From an uncultured Sphingomonadaceae bacterium (GTDB taxonomy: Bacteria > Pseudomonadota > Alphaproteobacteria > Sphingomonadales > Sphingomonadaceae), in NCBI GenBank assembly GCA_947503245.1, contig CANNCV010000002.1, forward strand, positions 682,001 through 746,000: a stretch of 64,000 nucleotides of DNA, written 5' to 3'. This document shows, piece after piece, positions 1 to 10,048 of this stretch (position 1 is the first letter of the stretch; each line of letters begins with the position of its first letter). The translations under genes were made by a program, and so were the position numbers. Under the pieces are notes generated by a model that made no database searches, had not been told where the DNA came from, and worked only from the letters and a program-made list of their open reading frames with translations.

Positions 1-693
1 CATGCACTTATAGCGCAGCAATCGGAAAATGAATTTGTTGGTACCGCTTGCGGTATCATGGATCAGCTTGTCTCTGCCCGCGCCGAAGCAGGTGCAGCGC
101 TGATGATCGATTGCCGATCATTAGCAACAACACCCGTTACTATGCCGGATGATCTGTCGGTGCTGATTGTGCATTCAGGCGTTGAACGTGAATTGGCGGA
201 CAGCGCCTATAATGAACGGCGGGAGCAATGCGAGAGTGTGGCCAAGGCAATGCATGTGCCTGCCTTGCGCGACATCAATATTGACCAATTAGAGGCCGCA
301 CAAAACACTATTCCCAGCATTGCCTTTCGCCGAGCGCGCCACGTGGTCACAGAAAATGCGCGCACCCTTGCCGCTGCTCAAGCCTTTAAGGATGGCAACC
401 ACCAGCAATTGGGTGAATTGATGGGACAATCGCATCTTTCCATGCGCGATGATTTTGCAATCACGACGCCAAAGGTCGATGCGCTGGTCGCGTTGCTGCA
501 ACAGGCTATTGGCAATCAGGGCGGCGCGCGTATGACTGGCGGCGGCTTTGGCGGGTGCGTCGTGGCCATCATGCCCCAATCGCTGTTGCCCGGCATCATG
601 CAACACGTCGAAACATATTATCAGACGCCCAAAGGCGATAAACCGTTGATGATCGCAGCAACGCCCAGCGGCGGCGCTGCGTTACTATCCTAA
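1..693 (+). CDS. galK: galactokinase, C-terminal part (5' end outside window)
   Basis: GHMP-family sugar kinase that phosphorylates galactose at C1, the first step of the cytoplasmic Leloir pathway. The reading frame is open from base 1, so the gene begins upstream of the window. The visible part starts near the family motif containing GTACGIMDQL, and GGARMTGGGFGGC near the end is the third GHMP motif, which lines the nucleotide/substrate pocket. About 230 residues of a normal ~380 are visible. It converges with the sugar symporter gene on the other strand, 13 bases away, which suits a sugar-use locus. The missing N-terminal motif cannot be checked here. Confidence 0.93.
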   Translation, partial: HALIAQQSENEFVGTACGIMDQLVSARAEAGAALMIDCRSLATTPVTMPDDLSVLIVHSGVERELADSAYNERREQCESVAKAMHVPALRDINIDQLEAAQNTIPSIAFRRARHVVTENARTLAAAQAFKDGNHQQLGELMGQSHLSMRDDFAITTPKVDALVALLQQAIGNQGGARMTGGGFGGCVVAIMPQSLLPGIMQHVETYYQTPKGDKPLMIAATPSGGAALLS

Positions 694-706
694 AGTCTGA
701 GTGCGC

Positions 707-2308
707 TTACCAAAGGTAGATATACAGGCCGATCAAAATCACGGCGACCATGATGGAGAGGATATTGAACAATCCATTGGTCGAGAAGCTGATATCATTG
801 AGCTGAACCGCACCGCGGTTTTCGCCCTCCTCCTGCTGATGTGTTACAGATAGCGACAGCAGAACAGCCGTTGCCAGACAGGCAATAAACACAATCCATA
901 CGCGAATAATGAAAGCCATATCCGGCGCACCGAATTTCAATGCGACATTAAAGACGATGGAACCGATCAGCGCGCCAAAAGCGCCAATGGCGGTTGTCTT
1001 GCTCCAGAAAAACCCCAGCAGAAAGACCACCACAATACCAGGCGCAATAAAGCCGGAATATTCCTGCACCGTTTGGAAACCACTCTCAAACCCGCCGATA
1101 AATGGTTTGGCCAAAATCAATGCCAAGCCAAGGGCAACAAATGTTGTTACCCGGCCCACGGTGACATAATGTTTCTCGCTTCTGCCCGATGCCCAGCCTT
1201 TATAAATATCCATGGTGAAAATGGTCGAGATGGAATTCATCATCGACGCTAAGGAGGAAACAATCGCCGCGATCAATGCCGCAAATACCAGCCCGCGCAG
1301 ACCAGCAGGGGCCAGCTTCATGAGCTCGCTATACGTATTGTCAGACTTTGCAGCGAGCGCGCCGCCATCAATCGCGCCTTGCTGCGCCAGCACCACAGCG
1401 GCGATACCCGGTATCACCACGATTAGTGGAATAAGCAGTTTCAGAAACGCAGCAAAGGCCAAGCCTTTTTGCGCCTCAGCCAGCGATTCTGCACCAAGGG
1501 CACGTTGGATAATATATTGATTGAAACCCCAATAAGAGAAGTGCAGCACCCACAGACCGCCAAGCAAGGTCCATATGCCCGGCAAGTCATCATAAGAAGG
1601 GTGGCTTTTATCAAGGATCATGGTGAAATGGCCAGGCATTTCGTCATAAAGACGCGTCAAACCGGCCCACGCGCCGCCATCAGCACCACCAACCTGATCC
1701 AGCGCGATCCATGTGATCGCTACACCGCCCAGAATAAGAATAACCACCTGAATAATATCGGTCAGCGCAACCGCTTTCAGACCACCATATACCGAATAGA
1801 GCAAGGCAAAGGCCGCCAGCGCGGACATGGACACCATGATCGACCAGCCAGTAAGCGATGATACCGCGAGACCGCCAAGCCACAATACTGTGGTCAGATT
1901 GACCGCCGTGTACAAAATGATCCAATAAAAGGACATCATGGTTTTGACGCCGCTGCCATAACGCTGGTCAAGGAATTGCGGCATGGTGTAGATTTTGCGC
2001 TTCAGAAAGATAGGCAAGAACCATTTGGCCACCACAATCAACACAATCGCGGCCTGCCATTCATAAGCGGCAATCGCCATGCCAACGACATAGCCCTGCC
2101 CCGATTGGCCGATAATCTGTTCAGCAGAAATATTAGACGCGATCAGCGATGCACCAATCGCCCACCACGGCAAAGACCGGCCAGCCAGAAAATAATCTTC
2201 GGTATTTTTGCTGCCGCCAGCAGGCTCACGCGATACCCACAGGGCGATGCTGAAAAGACTGAATGCGTAAAGCGCAATGATGATAAGATCGATTGTTGTC
2301 AGGTTCAC
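707..2308 (-). CDS. sodium/solute symporter (SSS family), sugar type
   Basis: Inner-membrane sodium-coupled importer of 533 residues with about 14 hydrophobic segments. The motifs SNISAEQIIGQSGQGY and the later MPQFLDQRYG match the SGLT-like sugar branch of the SSS family, where these stretches lie by the sodium and sugar sites. The start is GTG, with a GGGG-type Shine-Dalgarno about eight bases upstream; a nearby ATG is out of frame. It is last in the leftward series receptor, GH16, GH3, symporter, so glucose or galactose released in the periplasm is the likely cargo. The exact sugar is inferred from context. Confidence 0.9.
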   Translation of the reverse strand: MNLTTIDLIIIALYAFSLFSIALWVSREPAGGSKNTEDYFLAGRSLPWWAIGASLIASNISAEQIIGQSGQGYVVGMAIAAYEWQAAIVLIVVAKWFLPIFLKRKIYTMPQFLDQRYGSGVKTMMSFYWIILYTAVNLTTVLWLGGLAVSSLTGWSIMVSMSALAAFALLYSVYGGLKAVALTDIIQVVILILGGVAITWIALDQVGGADGGAWAGLTRLYDEMPGHFTMILDKSHPSYDDLPGIWTLLGGLWVLHFSYWGFNQYIIQRALGAESLAEAQKGLAFAAFLKLLIPLIVVIPGIAAVVLAQQGAIDGGALAAKSDNTYSELMKLAPAGLRGLVFAALIAAIVSSLASMMNSISTIFTMDIYKGWASGRSEKHYVTVGRVTTFVALGLALILAKPFIGGFESGFQTVQEYSGFIAPGIVVVFLLGFFWSKTTAIGAFGALIGSIVFNVALKFGAPDMAFIIRVWIVFIACLATAVLLSLSVTHQQEEGENRGAVQLNDISFSTNGLFNILSIMVAVILIGLYIYLW

Positions 2309-2365
2309 GTCATATTCCCCATATTATCATCATTATCACGCAAAGCCCCTGTAAGTGCCGCCAAG

Positions 2366-4864
2366 CTATTGCGTATATGCTGTACAATCCGCCGATGCCG
2401 ATTTGCTGGCCACCAATTTTACGGAATGAATAGCGATACGTGCTACACTTGCCGTCTTGAAAACAAAAGGCATTTTCGTTTTTGATGGATCAAAACCGGC
2501 CTCGGCAAAACAGGTCAATGGAATCTGCGCCGATGTCCAGCCTTTGCCTTTGGCCGTTTTAACAATGTTAGAAGCATTCACTTCTCCGCCGCAGCCCTCT
2601 CCGCAGCCCAGCGCGATGTGATAACGGCCATCTGCTGCCTCCTCGACCTTCCATTCGATGATAAGGTCTATCGGGCCATCTATACCTGCATCGGCCAAGT
2701 CAACCACACGGTTGGAGCGCACACTAAATTGCCCTTCGGTTGCGCCTGACCAGATGATTTCGCGCGCATCTTCCTGCGCTTTATAATCAATACCGCGGGT
2801 CTTCACCGCGCCGCTAATGCTAGCGCTGACAAGAGCAGGCGCAGGAATATTGGCGTTTGAACTATCCCCGAGATACAGGCTCAATCCAGCAGCCGCATCG
2901 CCGCGCTCCAAAATGTCACCATCAAAGTTATCTGCCAAATCAATGCCGGCATCTTCTGACAATTTGGTGACTTCTTTGTGCGCCTTATATGTCAGGCCAT
3001 AGCCCAAGGGGAATAAAGCACCTTCAGCATCAGGCCCATTCACTGGCGCGCCATCGCCCAGTTTCGGCCAAGAGAAAGATAATTTGCCCGTAAAGTCATG
3101 CCGCGCTTTGCCATCAGTGTCCGCAACAATAACATCCGCTACACCGCCGCCTTCCGTGCCGGGCAGCCATGCAGCGATAAAGGCATCAGACGCATTGATA
3201 TGCTGATTCACCCACATTGGGCGACCTGATAGGAAGACAGCCACAACAGGGATATTTTGTGATGTGAAGGACTGCAAAAGCGCCAAGTTTTCGCCATCTG
3301 ATTTTTCATAAACCAGATCGCTACGATCACCGCGATATTCCGCATAAGGCTCTTCACCAAACACAATGATTGCGGCATCAGGGCGCTTCGAAAAACTGCC
3401 ATCAACTGACAAAGTTGCTGTCCCACCACCCGCTTTCACTGCCTCATTTATGCCAGCAAAAATACTTTGCGCAGCGCCAAATTCATCATTGCTATTGCCA
3501 TCGCCCTGCCAATTCAGGGTCCAGCCGCCGGTCTGCTGTTGCACACTATCCGCACCACTGCCTGCAACCAGAATATTCTGGCTGGAGTTCAGCGGTAATA
3601 GGCTATTATTATTTTTCAGCAGAACCAGCGATTTACGCACAGCTTCACGCGCAATCGCACGATGTTCATCTGTACCAAGGAAATCCGAGTTGCTGGTTGC
3701 ACGCTGTGATGGTTTCTTGCCGTCAAGCAATCCAGAACGGATTTTTACGCGCAAGATGCGCTTCACCGCTTCATCAAGCCGCGCAATATCAAGCGTACCA
3801 TCATTCGCTGCAGTTAGCAGGTTTTTGTAAAGATCACGCCAGCTATCAGGCGCCATATACATGTCCACGCCTGCATCCAGTGACGCGACACAATCCGTGG
3901 CCGTACAACCAGGAATTTCCGCATGGCCATTCCAGTCACCAATCACAAAACCCTTAAAACCCATCTCCCCGCGCAATATATCGGTCAGCAGCTCTTTATA
4001 ACCGTGCATTTTTGTGCCGTTCACACTGGAGAAGCTCGCCATGACCACCTGCACATCATTAGCAATGGCAGGACCATAGCCTGCTCCATGCAGCTGCAAC
4101 AAAGCATCAAGATCCCCAATGGTATCACCTTTGTCGATACCAAGCTGCGTGCCGCCATCCCCGACAAAATGCTTCGCAGTGGCGATCACTTTATCACCTT
4201 GCAAAAACCCGTCTGATTGTGGTTCACCTTGCAGACCGGCTACCATCGCGCCCGAATAGGCTGCTACAATATCCGGATTTTCTGAATAGCTTTCATAGGT
4301 GCGGCCCCAGCGGTCATCCTGCGCAACCGCCAAGGTCGGCGCGAAGGTCCAATCCAGACCTGTTGCCCGGATTTCTCTCGCTGTAACCGCCGCGATGCGA
4401 CCGATAAGATCAGGATCATTGGCAGCACCAAGCCCTATATTATGCGGAAAAATGGTTGCTGTTTGCAAATTATTATGGCCGTGAACAGCATCTGTGCCCC
4501 ATAATAAGGGAATGCCGACACCGCCATCGGACGTATCTGTAGACGCATCCCAATATTGGTCGGCCAGTGCAATCCATGCATCGGGGTCAGCCGTCTTACC
4601 GCCACCCGGTGCAGAGTTTCCGCCGTTCAAAACCGAGCCAAGATTATATTTTTTGATATCCTCTACAGAGACAGAAGCAATATCGGCCTGTATGACTTGG
4701 CCGACTTTCTCTTCCAACGTCATTTTCGAAAGAATATCTGTAGCCTGGTCTTCAATTGCCTGTTCAGCAGGTGACAATGTTTCTGGGAAAAGCGATGAGC
4801 AGCCTGTCACGAAAAGCGATAGGCAAGCGACAAGGTAAACCGCCGCGCGAGACTGCGTTGTCAT
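2366..4864 (-). CDS. GH3 beta-glucosidase, lipoprotein
   Basis: Exo-acting glycoside hydrolase of family 3, expected to trim glucose from beta-glucan oligosaccharides. A lipobox (V-T-G-C, Cys22) follows an N-terminal hydrophobic segment, so the enzyme is probably membrane-anchored in the periplasm or on the outer membrane. KHF near residue 231 and IGDWNG with Asp310 mark the GH3 substrate site and the catalytic nucleophile. A C-terminal extension beyond the two GH3 domains (about residues 660-832) resembles the accessory beta-sandwich of ExoP-type exo-glucanases. The ATG overlaps the GH16 stop codon by four bases (ATGA), which indicates translational coupling. Confidence 0.93.
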   Translation of the reverse strand: MTTQSRAAVYLVACLSLFVTGCSSLFPETLSPAEQAIEDQATDILSKMTLEEKVGQVIQADIASVSVEDIKKYNLGSVLNGGNSAPGGGKTADPDAWIALADQYWDASTDTSDGGVGIPLLWGTDAVHGHNNLQTATIFPHNIGLGAANDPDLIGRIAAVTAREIRATGLDWTFAPTLAVAQDDRWGRTYESYSENPDIVAAYSGAMVAGLQGEPQSDGFLQGDKVIATAKHFVGDGGTQLGIDKGDTIGDLDALLQLHGAGYGPAIANDVQVVMASFSSVNGTKMHGYKELLTDILRGEMGFKGFVIGDWNGHAEIPGCTATDCVASLDAGVDMYMAPDSWRDLYKNLLTAANDGTLDIARLDEAVKRILRVKIRSGLLDGKKPSQRATSNSDFLGTDEHRAIAREAVRKSLVLLKNNNSLLPLNSSQNILVAGSGADSVQQQTGGWTLNWQGDGNSNDEFGAAQSIFAGINEAVKAGGGTATLSVDGSFSKRPDAAIIVFGEEPYAEYRGDRSDLVYEKSDGENLALLQSFTSQNIPVVAVFLSGRPMWVNQHINASDAFIAAWLPGTEGGGVADVIVADTDGKARHDFTGKLSFSWPKLGDGAPVNGPDAEGALFPLGYGLTYKAHKEVTKLSEDAGIDLADNFDGDILERGDAAAGLSLYLGDSSNANIPAPALVSASISGAVKTRGIDYKAQEDAREIIWSGATEGQFSVRSNRVVDLADAGIDGPIDLIIEWKVEEAADGRYHIALGCGEGCGGEVNASNIVKTAKGKGWTSAQIPLTCFAEAGFDPSKTKMPFVFKTASVARIAIHSVKLVASKSASADCTAYTQ

Positions 4865-5853
4865 TGGGTTGCTCCCTGATTGGTCGATTGCGTTGCGCCG
4901 GATATTTGGGCCTGCTCTTTTGTATCCGCTACAGCTTTTGTCTTGGCCTGATATACGCGGACATAGTCAATTTCCATCTGGGCCGGAAATGCTGAAGCCT
5001 TAACCCCTTTTTGCCCGCCCCATGAACCGCCAACGGCTATGTTGAGCAACAAATGTTGGGGTTTGTCAAAGGGCCATTTGCTCGCCTTATCACTGTCTTT
5101 TTTGTAAAGGAAATTTGGCTTATCATCGATACCGAAGAGCAGAAATTCCGGCATCCATAAAAGCTGATATTTATGCATGACATCACATGCATCTTCAATT
5201 GTACGCTTGGTGGTTTTTTGCGTACCCCGTCCGAAATTATAAGCTGATGTATGCACAGAGTGATGGATCACGCCTGGTTCGAAACCGACATGTTCCATAA
5301 TATCTATTTCGCCACCCTTAGGCCATTCAATATCAGCAGATGGCAACATCCAGATAGCGGGCCATGTGCCAACACCACAGGGCAGTTTGGCACGTATTTC
5401 AAAAAAGCCGTAAGTCCAATCACCCAGACCCTTGGTGATCAGACGTGCCGAGGTATATTCTTGCTTACCCCAATCAGGATAGTCCGCTGCACTAAGCGTT
5501 TCTTCGCGTGCCTCAATGATCAGATTGCCATTTTCAACGCGCGCATTTTCCATGCGACCAGCAGAATAATATTGCTTCTCATTGTTGAACCAACCTTCGG
5601 CATTGCGAAAGACATCATAGTCCCATTTCGTTTTGTCAGGCAGGCCGGGCGTGGAAAATTCATCTGACCAGACCAGCTCAAAACCCGCCGGTATGGTTGT
5701 TGGTACAGTCTCACCCGCAACATTCTCTGACTGCGCTAATGGTGCATTATTCAATGGCGGCTGCGTCTCTAAGTCTTGCGCCGCTGCGACTGCGCCCCAA
5801 AGCATTGCAGTGCCGAGCGCCACCAATGAAAGAGTCGAGGCAAGGTTTCGCAT
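4861..5853 (-). CDS. GH16 endo-beta-glucanase (laminarinase type)
   Basis: Secreted endo-glycosidase of family 16, predicted to cut beta-1,3-glucans such as laminarin. The catalytic motif EIDIME is present, with Glu182 as nucleophile, Asp184, and Glu187 as acid/base, in the form typical of bacterial laminarinases. Residues 1-25 form a signal peptide ending AVAAAQ. The reading frame is open further upstream, but this ATG is preferred because AGGAGC lies eight bases before it and the signal peptide starts here. It is coupled to GH3 through an ATGA overlap. Endo- plus exo-acting enzymes beside a TonB receptor form a classic glucan-use pair. The substrate is inferred from the family. Confidence 0.93.
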   Translation of the reverse strand: MRNLASTLSLVALGTAMLWGAVAAAQDLETQPPLNNAPLAQSENVAGETVPTTIPAGFELVWSDEFSTPGLPDKTKWDYDVFRNAEGWFNNEKQYYSAGRMENARVENGNLIIEAREETLSAADYPDWGKQEYTSARLITKGLGDWTYGFFEIRAKLPCGVGTWPAIWMLPSADIEWPKGGEIDIMEHVGFEPGVIHHSVHTSAYNFGRGTQKTTKRTIEDACDVMHKYQLLWMPEFLLFGIDDKPNFLYKKDSDKASKWPFDKPQHLLLNIAVGGSWGGQKGVKASAFPAQMEIDYVRVYQAKTKAVADTKEQAQISGATQSTNQGATQ

Positions 5854-5985
5854 AAGTTGCTCCTGATCAAGGTCACTACCAAATCTATCATCGCTGGTTT
5901 GAACAAGGCAATATTTGCCGGCACACAGGATGAAGCATGACTTCAAAAACCTGTGTGCCGGGCGCCCCTGTTCACATAAGCGCGA

Positions 5986-8757
5986 TTAGAATTTCGCGCG
6001 GAAGCGTGCGCCATAAGTGCGTGGGCGCGTGAAGAAGCGGGTATTATCAAATTGCGTGATAATAATCGCAGCTTCGTTGATCGTGTTGGTGACGTTGTTG
6101 GCATAGACTTCGAAGCGATATTTGCCGTCGTCATCAATGGTATAACCAGCACCAATATCCAATGTGAAATATCCGCCAATACGGTCAAGCAAACGACCAT
6201 TGGACACTTCTGTGGCATTGCCATCCGCATCAAATTCCAGGCTGTTGAAAATCGTATGGAATTGTGACGAACGATAGCCACCGGAAATCACATAATCGAG
6301 CTGACCTTCGGGCAATTCGATAACTTGTGAGAATTTCGCATTCAGCTGCCAGCGCGGCGTACGCGGCAGGCGGCGGCCGTTAATCGGGCGGAATACGGCA
6401 TCATCAGGTGCAACATCGGCCTGGAAACGGAAATCCTGAATATCTTCAGCATTTTTAATCCGTGCTTCCAGCCACAATACACTGAAATCAAGGCTGATAT
6501 TTTCCGGCAGATCAAACCCGCCTTCAAGTTGCGCCCCGTAAATTTCAGAATCGGCCGCGTTAAAGCTGAATGACACCACCAATGCCTGGTTTGTGCCATC
6601 TGGTAGGATTACATCCCCCGCTCCAAAATTATTCTCAAATTCAACAGCCTGCGCAACTGATAGCAGTGACGTAAAGACTTGGTCACTATAGTCATTATAG
6701 AATAAGGTACCGTTTAAACGAACACCGACATTACCGATGTTAAACTCGTTCTTGGAACCAAATTCATACAGAATTACTTGCTCAGTATCGAATGTTGGTG
6801 CGACACCCAGATCGCCAAGATTGTCATTAAAACCACCTGATTTATGGCCATTTGCTACCAAGAAATAGAGCAGATTGTCTGGAGTTACATCATATTCTGC
6901 GCGCAAGCGCCAATCGACAAAATCATCCTGGAAGCGCCCATCCTGTTGGAAGATTTGGCCGCCAAAAGGTACGCCGAACAAGAATTGACCGGTGTTCGGA
7001 TCACAGAACAAGTCATCACTGCTATTGGTTTCGATACATTCTGGACGTCCTTCAACAAAGTTAGGATCACCGCCAAATGGACCAAAATTTAAGACATCGC
7101 CAATGTTATCGCGATCACCAAATTGTGATATTCCGTTAGCCTGGAAAGCAAAAACCTCTTGGTCACTGATATTGCCATCACCATCGGTGTCCGGATTGAA
7201 TATAGTCCGCTCACGCCCAGCAAATTCAAAACCTTCAGTGCCAACACGGACACCTAAGCAACAGCTGAAGCCAGCGCCACCTAGAGCAAGACCATAGCGT
7301 GCCGCCACACCTGTTCTTCTCTTGCTGTCATCTGTATAACGGATACCCGCTGTAAACCGCAGGTTATCTGATACTTCGTAAGTGGCATCTGCATAAGCAG
7401 CATAAGAATCGGTATCGACTGTAGTGTTAAACTCAATGCCCTGGAAAAAGGTCGTACGGTCACCTGTTGATGCCAGAAATGCAAATTGGTCTTCACGGAA
7501 ATAGGACGCACCAACACTCCAGATAAAGGGCCCTTCATTATTGAAAACGCGAAGTTCGTTAAAGAATGAACGGGAGTCCGTAATTGATTGGAAGCGCGAG
7601 AAGTTATCAAGCGACTCTTCCAAAACAACGGCAGGATCAATCTGCGGCGGCGAACCATCCAATGGGATGCCCGACAAGCGATCAATAACGCCTGGAAAAT
7701 CAGGGCTTAATGGCGTTGTTGCGATATAATCATAAACAACATCACGATAGCTGCTGATAAATTCGATGTTGAAGCCTTCGCCTTCATATTTGATATTGGT
7801 GCTGATGCCCCAATGATCTGTATCCTGAACAGGTGTAATACCACGCGCAATAACATCACGCGGATTACCAATACCGATCTCACTCAATGGTACTTCACGA
7901 CCTTCAATTTCCGACAAATCTTCGGCTACGCCCAAAGGCAATGCGAAGTTGGTACCAGTATAGCCTGTTCCTGTTTCACTGATATATTCACCAGCCACCA
8001 AGATGGATAAACGGTCAGTAGGCTCCCAATAAAGCTGGGCACGGCCTGCCAGATTTTCTTCAGCTTCGGCAACGTCAATGCCCTGAACCGGGCCAACATT
8101 GTCATAATAGCTGTCATGGTCGAGATAGAGGCCAGCAAAGCGTACAGCCACATTATCCGCCAATGGGATGTTGAGTGAACCGCGCAGTGATTTATGGTTG
8201 AAATTGCCATATTCGGCTTCAACCGACCCATCAAAGATACCAAGGCCTGGCTTGATAGTGATGGCGTTAATCGAACCTGCCGTTGCGTTACGACCGCGGA
8301 TTGTTCCTTGTGGGCCAGTATTTACCTCAACACGGGCAATGTCATAAAAAGCTGAACCAATGCCGCGTGGGCGAGGAATAACGACACCATCAAAATGAAA
8401 GGCCGCTGCCGGATCACCGATTTCAGTATTGTTGGTACTGCCGATACCGCGAATGAAAACTTCAATATTGCCCTGATTATTGGCCACTGAAAGGCCAGGG
8501 ACATTGCCTTGAAGGTCAGTGATATTCTGAACACCAATGGCGCGCAACTCTTCACCAGTGAAGGTAGAAACAGTGCCTGCGAAATCTTGTAAGCTTTGTT
8601 CTCTGCGCTCTGCAGTAACGATGATCTGATCATCGTCTTTGTCAACAACCTCTTCCTGACTTTCCTGAGGTGCCGGAGCAGCCTCTTGTGCAAATGCTGG
8701 TTGAATAAGTGCGACAGACGCGACGCTGCCCATTAGCGCAAGGCTAAGTACCTTCAT
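5986..8757 (-). CDS. TonB-dependent receptor
   Basis: Outer-membrane gated barrel of about 920 residues that imports large ligands using TonB energy. It has a signal peptide ending QPAFAQ, a TonB-box-like stretch (DQIIVTAERREQS), a plug domain in the first ~150 residues and a long beta barrel ending in phenylalanine (RFRAKF), as outer-membrane proteins do. The start was placed at the ATG after GGGGA rather than at the longer open frame. Two LacI-type operators lie 63-96 bases upstream. The downstream glucanases suggest beta-glucan oligosaccharides as cargo; that specificity is inferred. Confidence 0.95.
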   Translation of the reverse strand: MKVLSLALMGSVASVALIQPAFAQEAAPAPQESQEEVVDKDDDQIIVTAERREQSLQDFAGTVSTFTGEELRAIGVQNITDLQGNVPGLSVANNQGNIEVFIRGIGSTNNTEIGDPAAAFHFDGVVIPRPRGIGSAFYDIARVEVNTGPQGTIRGRNATAGSINAITIKPGLGIFDGSVEAEYGNFNHKSLRGSLNIPLADNVAVRFAGLYLDHDSYYDNVGPVQGIDVAEAEENLAGRAQLYWEPTDRLSILVAGEYISETGTGYTGTNFALPLGVAEDLSEIEGREVPLSEIGIGNPRDVIARGITPVQDTDHWGISTNIKYEGEGFNIEFISSYRDVVYDYIATTPLSPDFPGVIDRLSGIPLDGSPPQIDPAVVLEESLDNFSRFQSITDSRSFFNELRVFNNEGPFIWSVGASYFREDQFAFLASTGDRTTFFQGIEFNTTVDTDSYAAYADATYEVSDNLRFTAGIRYTDDSKRRTGVAARYGLALGGAGFSCCLGVRVGTEGFEFAGRERTIFNPDTDGDGNISDQEVFAFQANGISQFGDRDNIGDVLNFGPFGGDPNFVEGRPECIETNSSDDLFCDPNTGQFLFGVPFGGQIFQQDGRFQDDFVDWRLRAEYDVTPDNLLYFLVANGHKSGGFNDNLGDLGVAPTFDTEQVILYEFGSKNEFNIGNVGVRLNGTLFYNDYSDQVFTSLLSVAQAVEFENNFGAGDVILPDGTNQALVVSFSFNAADSEIYGAQLEGGFDLPENISLDFSVLWLEARIKNAEDIQDFRFQADVAPDDAVFRPINGRRLPRTPRWQLNAKFSQVIELPEGQLDYVISGGYRSSQFHTIFNSLEFDADGNATEVSNGRLLDRIGGYFTLDIGAGYTIDDDGKYRFEVYANNVTNTINEAAIIITQFDNTRFFTRPRTYGARFRAKF

Positions 8758-8819
8758 GTAAACATCCCCTTTTGTGGTGATTTTTTGTCGAATCACTCCT
8801 TATCTAGATAGACATTGCA

Positions 8820-8833
8820 TGTGAACGTTCACA
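8820..8833. promoter_or_regulatory. LacI-type operator, copy 1
   Basis: Perfect palindrome TGTGAACGTTCACA in the divergent region between the TonB receptor and the LacI-family gene. It has the central CG and symmetry typical of LacI-family operators. Its centre is 21 bases from that of copy 2, two helical turns, allowing two dimers on one face of the DNA. Confidence 0.8.
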
Positions 8834-8841
8834 ACAAAAAA

Positions 8842-8853
8842 GTGAACGTTCAC
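8842..8853. promoter_or_regulatory. LacI-type operator, copy 2
   Basis: Perfect 12-base palindrome GTGAACGTTCAC, the same core as copy 1. It is placed to control the leftward receptor gene and possibly the rightward regulator itself. Confidence 0.8.
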
Positions 8854-8989
8854 AATTTTGCTAGTCTTTTGCGTGATTTACGCTATGCTGTATCAGGATT
8901 TTGGCGATGTGTGCTGCCATAGTGCGGCGCAAAAGACACATATTTCTTATGTGCTATAGCCATTAAATATGCAAATTAGGGTGTGAGTT

Positions 8990-10048
8990 TTGCAACGCAG
9001 TTCGCGCAAAAAATCTATAACGATTAAGGACGTAGCTTCCGTCGCTGGTGTGTCTTACCAGACGGTATCCCGCGTTATTAACGACTCGCCCAATGTCAAA
9101 ACCGCTGTGCGTGAGAAAGTCCGCAGCGCAATAGACGAGCTAGGCTATGTTCCCAATATTGCTGCGCGCCGTATGGGCGGCAACCGCTCCTATTTGATAT
9201 TGGCCATTAATGACCGCGCACGCACTTTGGACAATTGGGCAGTTGGACGTGGCAATGACTGGGTCGACCAGATGCTTTATGGCGGCATGATGGAAAGTGA
9301 AGACCATGGTTATCGGCTGGTCTTTGAATTGGTTGATACAGAGCAGCCCGCAGCATCCAAACAATTGGCAACCGCCATCTCGTCTCTGCGGCCAGATGGC
9401 GTCATCTTAACGCCTCCTCATAGTGAGAATCAGGATTTGGCAGATTTGCTGGACGCCAATGGCACACCTTATGCACGCATGGGGTCAATTGGCAAAACCG
9501 ATGGCGTTAATGTCATTATGGATGATGAAGCAGCAGCATTTGCGGCTACCCAGCATCTTCTGAAAATGAATCATCGCAAAGTGGCGTTCATTTCTGGCAG
9601 CCCAGATTATCTGGCATCCTCTTGCAGGCTTGATGGATATCGCGCAGCCATGAAGCAAGCCAATGCCGAGATTCATCCCGCATGGGAGCAACCCGGGGAC
9701 TTTAGCTTTGTTTCAGGCGCTAAGGCGGCGAACACGCTGTTCACTATGGATGACAGGCCCACTGCAGTAATTGCCAGCAATGATGAAATGGCATTTGCTG
9801 TTCTGCATGAAGCGGCAAAGCGCGATATATCCGTGCCCGACCAGCTATCTATTATCAGTTTTGATGATACACCCGGCGTGCGTTTCAGTGTGCCGCCTTT
9901 AACCGCTATTCGCCAGCCTATTGCTGCCATGGCCAAAACCGCCGCGAAGGAATTGATCCAGAACGGGGCCAATGCGCAAACAGGGAAAGAAATCACCCTG
10001 CCCTTTCAGCTTATTGTCCGCCAGACCACTGGTCCGGCACCAAAATGA
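8990..10048 (+). CDS. LacI/GalR-family transcriptional regulator
   Basis: Sugar-responsive DNA-binding repressor of about 352 residues. The N-terminal helix-turn-helix and hinge (TIKDVASVAGVSYQTVSRVIN through YVPNIAARR) are textbook LacI, followed by a periplasmic-binding-protein-like effector domain with the IISFDD motif. The start appears to be TTG, because an in-frame stop lies six bases upstream and no ATG or GTG fits; AGGGTG precedes it. Its stop overlaps the MFS start (ATGA). The palindromes just upstream and before zwf are the likely targets, so it should govern glucan uptake and the Entner-Doudoroff block. The inducer is unknown. Confidence 0.93.
   Translation: MQRSSRKKSITIKDVASVAGVSYQTVSRVINDSPNVKTAVREKVRSAIDELGYVPNIAARRMGGNRSYLILAINDRARTLDNWAVGRGNDWVDQMLYGGMMESEDHGYRLVFELVDTEQPAASKQLATAISSLRPDGVILTPPHSENQDLADLLDANGTPYARMGSIGKTDGVNVIMDDEAAAFAATQHLLKMNHRKVAFISGSPDYLASSCRLDGYRAAMKQANAEIHPAWEQPGDFSFVSGAKAANTLFTMDDRPTAVIASNDEMAFAVLHEAAKRDISVPDQLSIISFDDTPGVRFSVPPLTAIRQPIAAMAKTAAKELIQNGANAQTGKEITLPFQLIVRQTTGPAPK

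Noticed and set aside
909..2485. Several plus-strand frames opposite the symporter
   Set aside because: No recognisable domains or ribosome sites; codon shadows of a clearly identified gene.
6844..7297. Plus-strand frames within the TonB receptor gene
   Set aside because: Antisense shadows with no domain; the receptor frame is continuous.
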